Source of the DNA: Hymenobacter terrestris
GTDB lineage: Bacteria > Bacteroidota > Bacteroidia > Cytophagales > Hymenobacteraceae
Length of the DNA stretch: 51,871 nt
Direction of reading: 5' to 3'
Assembly (NCBI RefSeq): GCF_013377905.1
Contig: NZ_JABKAV010000022.1
Span: 1 to 51,871, forward strand
Shown here: positions 47,849 to 51,871 of the stretch, piece after piece
Layout: every line of letters begins with the position of its first letter
How positions within the stretch are numbered: the stretch's first letter is position 1
The notes under the pieces: model-generated
What the model saw: the letters and a program-made list of their open reading frames with translations, nothing else
Database searches by the model: none
Told to the model about the DNA's origin: nothing
Program-made: the position numbers and the translations under genes

Positions 47849-48967
47849 TTAAAACGAGAGCGAGATGCTGCTGGTGAGGTTGCCGTAGTGTTTGGAGGGG
47901 CGGCCGTTGCGGTCAGTCAGAAAGTCGCGGCCCGAACTGAACTGGCGGCCTTCGAGGCGCACGGCCACGTGCTTGGTGGGCAGGTAGTCGAGGTTGAGCG
48001 AGCCAGCCAGCACCTTGAAATCGGGGTCGGTGAGCTGGGGCGTAGCGTTGAGGATGGCTACGCCGTGGTCGGCCGAAAAATACTCGGCCCGGCCGCCGAG
48101 GCGCCACTTCTCCGAGAGTTGCACACGGGCCAGGGCCGTGCCGGTGTACCAGGTATCGGCTTTGGCGCCGGCTTCGGGCCGCTCCTGCTTGCCCACGTCG
48201 AATACCAGCGCCAGGCTCAGGCGGTCGGAGGCGGCGTAGCGGGCATAAAAATCGTGGAAGTAGCGGCGGCGGCGCACCAGGCCCTCGGGCTGCTCGTTGC
48301 CGTAAAAGGTGCTGGAGTTGATGAGCAGCTTGTCGGTGGCCTGCCACTGAATTTGGGTACCCAAGGCCTTAGCCTGGTTGGTTTCGCGGATGTTCTGCCA
48401 GCCGTTGAGCACCAGGGCCGTGAGCGTAAGCGTGGGTGCGGCCTCGTAGCTGAACTTGACGCCGGCCTCGTAGTAGGGCGAGCCTTCGGCGGCCAGCGAG
48501 CGGGTCAGCGTCCAGTTATCCTTGCTCAGTGCCGACTCGATGCCCATATGGGAGCTGAAGATACCGGCATCAATCCAGGCCTTGCGGAAGGGCCGGAAGC
48601 CGGCGTAGGCTTGGTAGATGTTGCGGATAATGGGGTCTTCGGGCGCGTAGTTGGCCGAGGGGTAGGTGCCGGCGTGCAGGCCCACTTCGCCCCGCACCTG
48701 GTCGTTGTCGTAGCGCAGGCCAATGAGGCCCTGGTTTACCGTAAACTCGTTTTGGCGGTTGTGCGAGAAGATGAAACCAGGCCGCTCATTGCCGGCCGCG
48801 TGCTTGATATCGTAGCCATAATAGGCATCCACAAAGCCATATACGGTAAACGGATTGCCGGGCTGGGTTACGGCCGTGGCGGCCGAATCGGGGGCGGTTT
48901 GGGCCTGAGCCGCTACTGGCAGCAGCGCCGGGGCCGCAACCGCCAGTAGCGCGAAAAGGTGCTTCAT
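47849..48967 (-). CDS. Outer-membrane porin (beta-barrel)
   Basis: A 372-residue barrel protein. Signal peptide MKHLFALLAVAAPALLPVAA (cleavage near residue 22), then strands such as FTVYGFVDAYYGYDI, VNQGLIGLRYDNDQVRGEVG, GIFSSHMGIESAL, LTLTALVLNGWQNI, and a C-terminal strand ending in F (NLTSSISLSF), which fits BAM-dependent barrels. It resembles the Bacteroidota porin family often annotated BBP2; substrate unknown. The 112 bp upstream show no clear promoter. Confidence 0.82.
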   Translation of the reverse strand: MKHLFALLAVAAPALLPVAAQAQTAPDSAATAVTQPGNPFTVYGFVDAYYGYDIKHAAGNERPGFIFSHNRQNEFTVNQGLIGLRYDNDQVRGEVGLHAGTYPSANYAPEDPIIRNIYQAYAGFRPFRKAWIDAGIFSSHMGIESALSKDNWTLTRSLAAEGSPYYEAGVKFSYEAAPTLTLTALVLNGWQNIRETNQAKALGTQIQWQATDKLLINSSTFYGNEQPEGLVRRRRYFHDFYARYAASDRLSLALVFDVGKQERPEAGAKADTWYTGTALARVQLSEKWRLGGRAEYFSADHGVAILNATPQLTDPDFKVLAGSLNLDYLPTKHVAVRLEGRQFSSGRDFLTDRNGRPSKHYGNLTSSISLSF

Positions 48968-49079
48968 ACGGAATCAACTAGGGCAACGGCTCCGGCCGGG
49001 GTGGCACGGAGCGCGGGCCTAAAGAACGCAAAAAGCCGGGCGAAGTTGGGCCAATCCGCCCTGGTCCGATAGTATACCC

Positions 49080-50213
49080 CTACGGCCGGACATACTGCGC
49101 CAGCGCTGCCCGCAATTCTTCACCCTTGAGGTTAATTGCCAGAATTTTCCCGTTGGGGTCAATCAGGAAATTCTGCGGAATACCGGTTACCTGGTACTGC
49201 CGGGCGGCCGCGTTTTCCCAGCCCTTCAAGTCCGACACCTGCGCCCAGGGCAGCTGGTCGTCGGCAATGGCCTTCACCCACTTGGCGCGGTTCTTCGCCT
49301 CGTCGAGCGATACGCCCAGCACCTCGAAGTTGCGGCCTTTGTACTCGTTGTAGGCTTTGATGACGGCCGGGTTTTCCTGGCGGCAGGGGCCGCACCAGGA
49401 GGCCCAGAAATCGACCAGCACATACTTGCCCCGGTAGTCGCGCAACGACACCGTTTTGCCGTCGGGGGTTTGCTGGCTGAAGTCGGGGGCCAGCGCGCCC
49501 ACGGCCACCGCTTTCAGCCCCTTTACCAGCTCACCATATTTGCGGCCCGCGGCGCTGTTTCTGAGCTCCGGACTCAGCGCTTCGTAGAGTGGGGCCACGG
49601 TGGCATACTGGGGCAAATCCATCATCTGCATTCCCTGCAGGGCATCGAGGCTGACCCAGGAATTCGGGTTCATTTTGATGAACGCATACGTGGCATCACC
49701 GAACTGCTTGTTAAGTCCTGCAAAGGCAGCCTGCATCCGCTCCTTGAAAGCGGGGCTCTGCCGCTGCGACTCCGGAACCTTCATCGATTCGGCGCCGAAG
49801 GCCTGCATGCTGGCAATAGCAGGCTTTAGCGCTTCCCCCAGGCGCAGGTAGTCGGTTGTGTTCGGTCCGCCCTTCATGGTGGCGTGGGCCAGCGAATCGG
49901 GGCTGGTAACGGCGATAGTGCCGGGCTCCAGAAACACGCGGGTCCGGTCACCCAACGGCCCATACAGGCTACCCAGGCGGCCACTTTTGCGCAGAATCAG
50001 GTCGGCCGTGCTAAGCTCCCCGGTCGTGCCTTTCAACTCGAACGCTCCATTCTTCACTGCGGTCGAATCCAGCACTGTAAGGCCGCGCACGAGGTACACT
50101 TTGGCGGGTGCGCTCACCTTGCCGAGCTGGCCTTTAATGGTGTAGGAAAATGGCTGCTGGGCCTGAGCTAGGCCGCTAACTGTGAGTAGCAGGGGAAGTA
50201 AGTACTGCTTCAT
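49080..50213 (-). CDS. DUF4369 / TlpA-like thioredoxin-family protein
   Basis: A 377-residue periplasmic protein. Signal peptide MKQYLLPLLLTVSGLAQAQ, a DUF4369 beta-domain at about 22-115 (FSYTIKGQLGKVSAPAKVYL), a helical middle, then an AhpC/TSA-type thioredoxin domain from about residue 240 with the CxxC active site Cys274/Cys277 in FWASWCGPCRQENP. NFLIDPNGKI holds the usual cis-Pro region (TGIPQNFLI). Such proteins are membrane- or envelope-associated disulfide reductases common in Bacteroidota; the partner is unknown. Confidence 0.88.
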   Translation of the reverse strand: MKQYLLPLLLTVSGLAQAQQPFSYTIKGQLGKVSAPAKVYLVRGLTVLDSTAVKNGAFELKGTTGELSTADLILRKSGRLGSLYGPLGDRTRVFLEPGTIAVTSPDSLAHATMKGGPNTTDYLRLGEALKPAIASMQAFGAESMKVPESQRQSPAFKERMQAAFAGLNKQFGDATYAFIKMNPNSWVSLDALQGMQMMDLPQYATVAPLYEALSPELRNSAAGRKYGELVKGLKAVAVGALAPDFSQQTPDGKTVSLRDYRGKYVLVDFWASWCGPCRQENPAVIKAYNEYKGRNFEVLGVSLDEAKNRAKWVKAIADDQLPWAQVSDLKGWENAAARQYQVTGIPQNFLIDPNGKILAINLKGEELRAALAQYVRP

Positions 50214-50349
50214 TGGGTTGGGAGATAAAGGGTAAAGCTATGCTGATTGGTAAAGGCTGCTTACAGCGAGCAAGTAACGCTTATTTGGGTCCTGATAATA
50301 TGCTACCCCTGCCCACAGACAGGCCAAACTGGTTCCGCCCTCAATCCCC

Positions 50350-50357
50350 TATCTTTG
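50350..50357 (+). promoter_or_regulatory. -7 box TATCTTTG of the helicase gene
   Basis: A full match to TAnnTTTG, about 76 bp before the TTG start at 50434. No -33 match at 19-21 bp. The leader (about 70 nt) has no obvious strong hairpin. Confidence 0.5.
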
Positions 50358-50433
50358 TTAACAGAGTACAAATGCGGTTTGCTGGCCGAAAATGACGGGT
50401 CAGCCTTTTTTTCACCCTTAGTTAAGCTGAACC

Positions 50434-51871
50434 TTGACGTTTCACGAATTCAACCTCCACGACGATTTGCTGGCCGGCATCGACGCCATGAACTACCAGC
50501 AGGCCACCCCGATTCAGGAGCAGGCCATCCCCAAAATCCTCGACGGCAAAGACCTGATTGCCTGCGCCCAGACCGGCACCGGCAAAACCGCCGCCTACCT
50601 GCTACCCCTGCTCGACAAGATTTCGCACGCCAAGCACGGCACCACCTCCACGCTGGTGCTGGTACCCACCCGCGAGCTGGCCACCCAGATTGATGAGCAG
50701 GTAACGGGCTTCGGCTACTTCGTGGAAGCCAGCTCGATTGCCATTTACGGCGGCGGCAAAAGCGAGGGCTGGGAGCAGCAAAAGCGCGCCCTCACCTCGG
50801 GGGCCGACATTATCGTGGCCACGCCCGGCCGCCTGATTGCCCACATGCAGATGGGCTACGTGAAGTTCGAGGACCTGAAATACCTGGTGCTCGACGAGGC
50901 CGACAAGATGATGGACATGGGCTTCTCCGATGACATCCTCAACATCGTGCGCCAGCTGCCCAAGGTGCGCCAGACGCTGCTGTTCTCGGCCACCATGCCC
51001 ACCAAAATCCGCGACTTCTCGAAGCAGCTGCTTAATGAGCCCGAGGAAATCCGGCTGGCCGTGAGCAAGCCCGCCGCCGGCATCGACCAGCAGTTCTACA
51101 TGGCCTTCGACCGCCAGAAAATCTACCTGCTCGAACACATTATCAAAACCCAAGAGGTGCAGAGCATGGTGCTGTTTACGAGCCAGAAAGCGGCCGTCAG
51201 CGGCATCGTGCGGGCCATTAACAAGCTGGGCTACGTGGCCCAGGGCATCAGCTCCGACCGCACCCAGGAGGAGCGGGAGCAGATTATGCGCGAGTTCAAA
51301 AACAAGCAGTTCCCGATTCTGGTGGCCACCGACGTGCTCAGCCGGGGCATCGATATCGACTCGCTGAGCCACGTGGTGAACTACGACATCCCGCGCGCTG
51401 CCGAGGATTACGTCCACCGCATCGGGCGCACGGCCCGGGCCGCCACCAAGGGCACGGCCATCACCTTCATTGCCGACCAAGACCAAGACCGGGTGCTCAA
51501 AATCGAGCAGCTCATCGAGCGCGAAGTCGAGAAGCAAAACATCACCGAGGGTCTGGGCCTGGGCGAAGCGCCCGAGTTCGACCCCAAACGCTTCAGCGGC
51601 CTACGCGGCAAAATCGGGGGCCGCCCCGAACGCGGCGCCCGCTCCGGCGGCAGCGGCGGCGGCGGTCGTTCCGGCGGCGGAGGCCGCTCGGGGGGCGGCC
51701 GCGACGGCGGCGGCGCCCCCCGCTCCGACCGGCGCGGTGACAAGCCCGATGCCGACCAGCAGGCCCGCATTGCCCGCGCCCAGGCCAACCTGGCGGCCCT
51801 CGACGCCGGCCAGGCCCCGGCCCAGCCCTACCAGCGCCCGCCCCGCGAAGACCGACCGGAGCGCGACGACC
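50434..51871 (+). CDS. DEAD-box RNA helicase, 3' end outside window
   Basis: An ATP-dependent RNA helicase running off the window (479 codons seen). The Q motif is YQQATPIQEQAIP, Walker A AQTGTGKT at 45-52, PTRELATQ, DEAD at 154-157, SAT in LFSATMP, TDVLSRGIDID and HRIGRTARA. A Gly/Arg/Ser-rich tail follows (GGRPERGARSGG and on), a low-complexity RNA-binding segment typical of the Bacteroidota cold-shock-type helicases. The start is a TTG at 50434 (TTG ACG TTT CAC): a stop lies 6 bp upstream in frame and the first ATG (50488) would remove part of the Q-motif region. Confidence 0.9.
   Translation, partial: MTFHEFNLHDDLLAGIDAMNYQQATPIQEQAIPKILDGKDLIACAQTGTGKTAAYLLPLLDKISHAKHGTTSTLVLVPTRELATQIDEQVTGFGYFVEASSIAIYGGGKSEGWEQQKRALTSGADIIVATPGRLIAHMQMGYVKFEDLKYLVLDEADKMMDMGFSDDILNIVRQLPKVRQTLLFSATMPTKIRDFSKQLLNEPEEIRLAVSKPAAGIDQQFYMAFDRQKIYLLEHIIKTQEVQSMVLFTSQKAAVSGIVRAINKLGYVAQGISSDRTQEEREQIMREFKNKQFPILVATDVLSRGIDIDSLSHVVNYDIPRAAEDYVHRIGRTARAATKGTAITFIADQDQDRVLKIEQLIEREVEKQNITEGLGLGEAPEFDPKRFSGLRGKIGGRPERGARSGGSGGGGRSGGGGRSGGGRDGGGAPRSDRRGDKPDADQQARIARAQANLAALDAGQAPAQPYQRPPREDRPERDD

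Noticed and set aside
1..51871. tRNA or rRNA genes
   Set aside because: I looked for the T-loop GTTCGAATCC pattern and conserved rRNA segments and saw no convincing match; a covariance-model scan would settle this.

Overview
The window looks like chromosome of a GC-rich Bacteroidota, most likely Hymenobacter or a close Cytophagales relative. This is inferred from the protein set: a deoxyhypusine-synthase-like protein, LytTR/LytS signalling, a CarboxypepD_reg-TonB receptor, a TPR-fused histidine kinase, a DUF4369/TlpA thioredoxin protein, a full menaquinone set and a eukaryotic-type GT3 glycogen synthase. It also rests on the promoters, which follow the Bacteroidota -33/-7 pattern (TTTG, about 19 bp, TAnnTTTG), and on the scarcity of Shine-Dalgarno sequences. 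I see no rRNA, tRNA, CRISPR, phage or complete insertion sequence.

Layout: (1) 2-8061 holds a PLP-dependent sulfur amino-acid lyase (5' end cut by the window edge), a DUF3667 membrane protein, a deoxyhypusine-synthase-like enzyme, an alpha/beta hydrolase, HslV, the pyruvate dehydrogenase E2 subunit with a textbook promoter, a small secreted protein and a histidine phosphatase. (2) 8207-15645 is the menaquinone region: menI-like thioesterase, menF, menD, menB and menE, interrupted by a DUF6370 protein, a small basic ORF on the minus strand and a membrane protein; menA, menC and menH are not here. (3) 15760-21937 (all minus) is a TonB receptor, a TPR-type periplasmic protein, a LytS-type kinase, a LytTR regulator and a beta-barrel protein. 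(4) 22115-32650 holds a HEAT-like protein, a TPR histidine kinase, an ElaA acetyltransferase, M28 and S9 peptidases and a YfcC carrier. (5) 32817-36735 is a glycogen pair (GH13 branching-type enzyme and GT3 synthase). (6) 36921-51871 is housekeeping and mixed: an AT-rich membrane gene, a DUF4198 protein, a STAS protein, RNase Z, a queuosine precursor transporter, TrpS, a CoA transferase, a small ABC cassette, a methyltransferase, an oxidoreductase, a porin, a thioredoxin protein and a DEAD-box helicase cut by the window edge.

The most interesting signals are non-coding. Upstream of the TonB receptor and of its TPR partner lies the same 46-bp block: a direct repeat GAAGYGTC at exactly 21-bp spacing, abutting a TTTC-N19-CACnTTTG promoter. 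Beside a LytTR regulator this reads as its operator and defines a putative regulon. Scattered through the window are about eleven long palindromes, most sharing the core GTCATGCTGAGC...GAAGCATCTCTACCGC, with arms up to 48 bp and covarying inner segments. Most sit 15-35 bp after a stop codon, three of them inside the men operon. A third repeat type is a 7-bp-phased degenerate repeat (AGCTNNN / RGTTNNN) in at least seven intergenic gaps. Several genes have a -7 box only 4 bp before the start codon, which predicts leaderless mRNAs.
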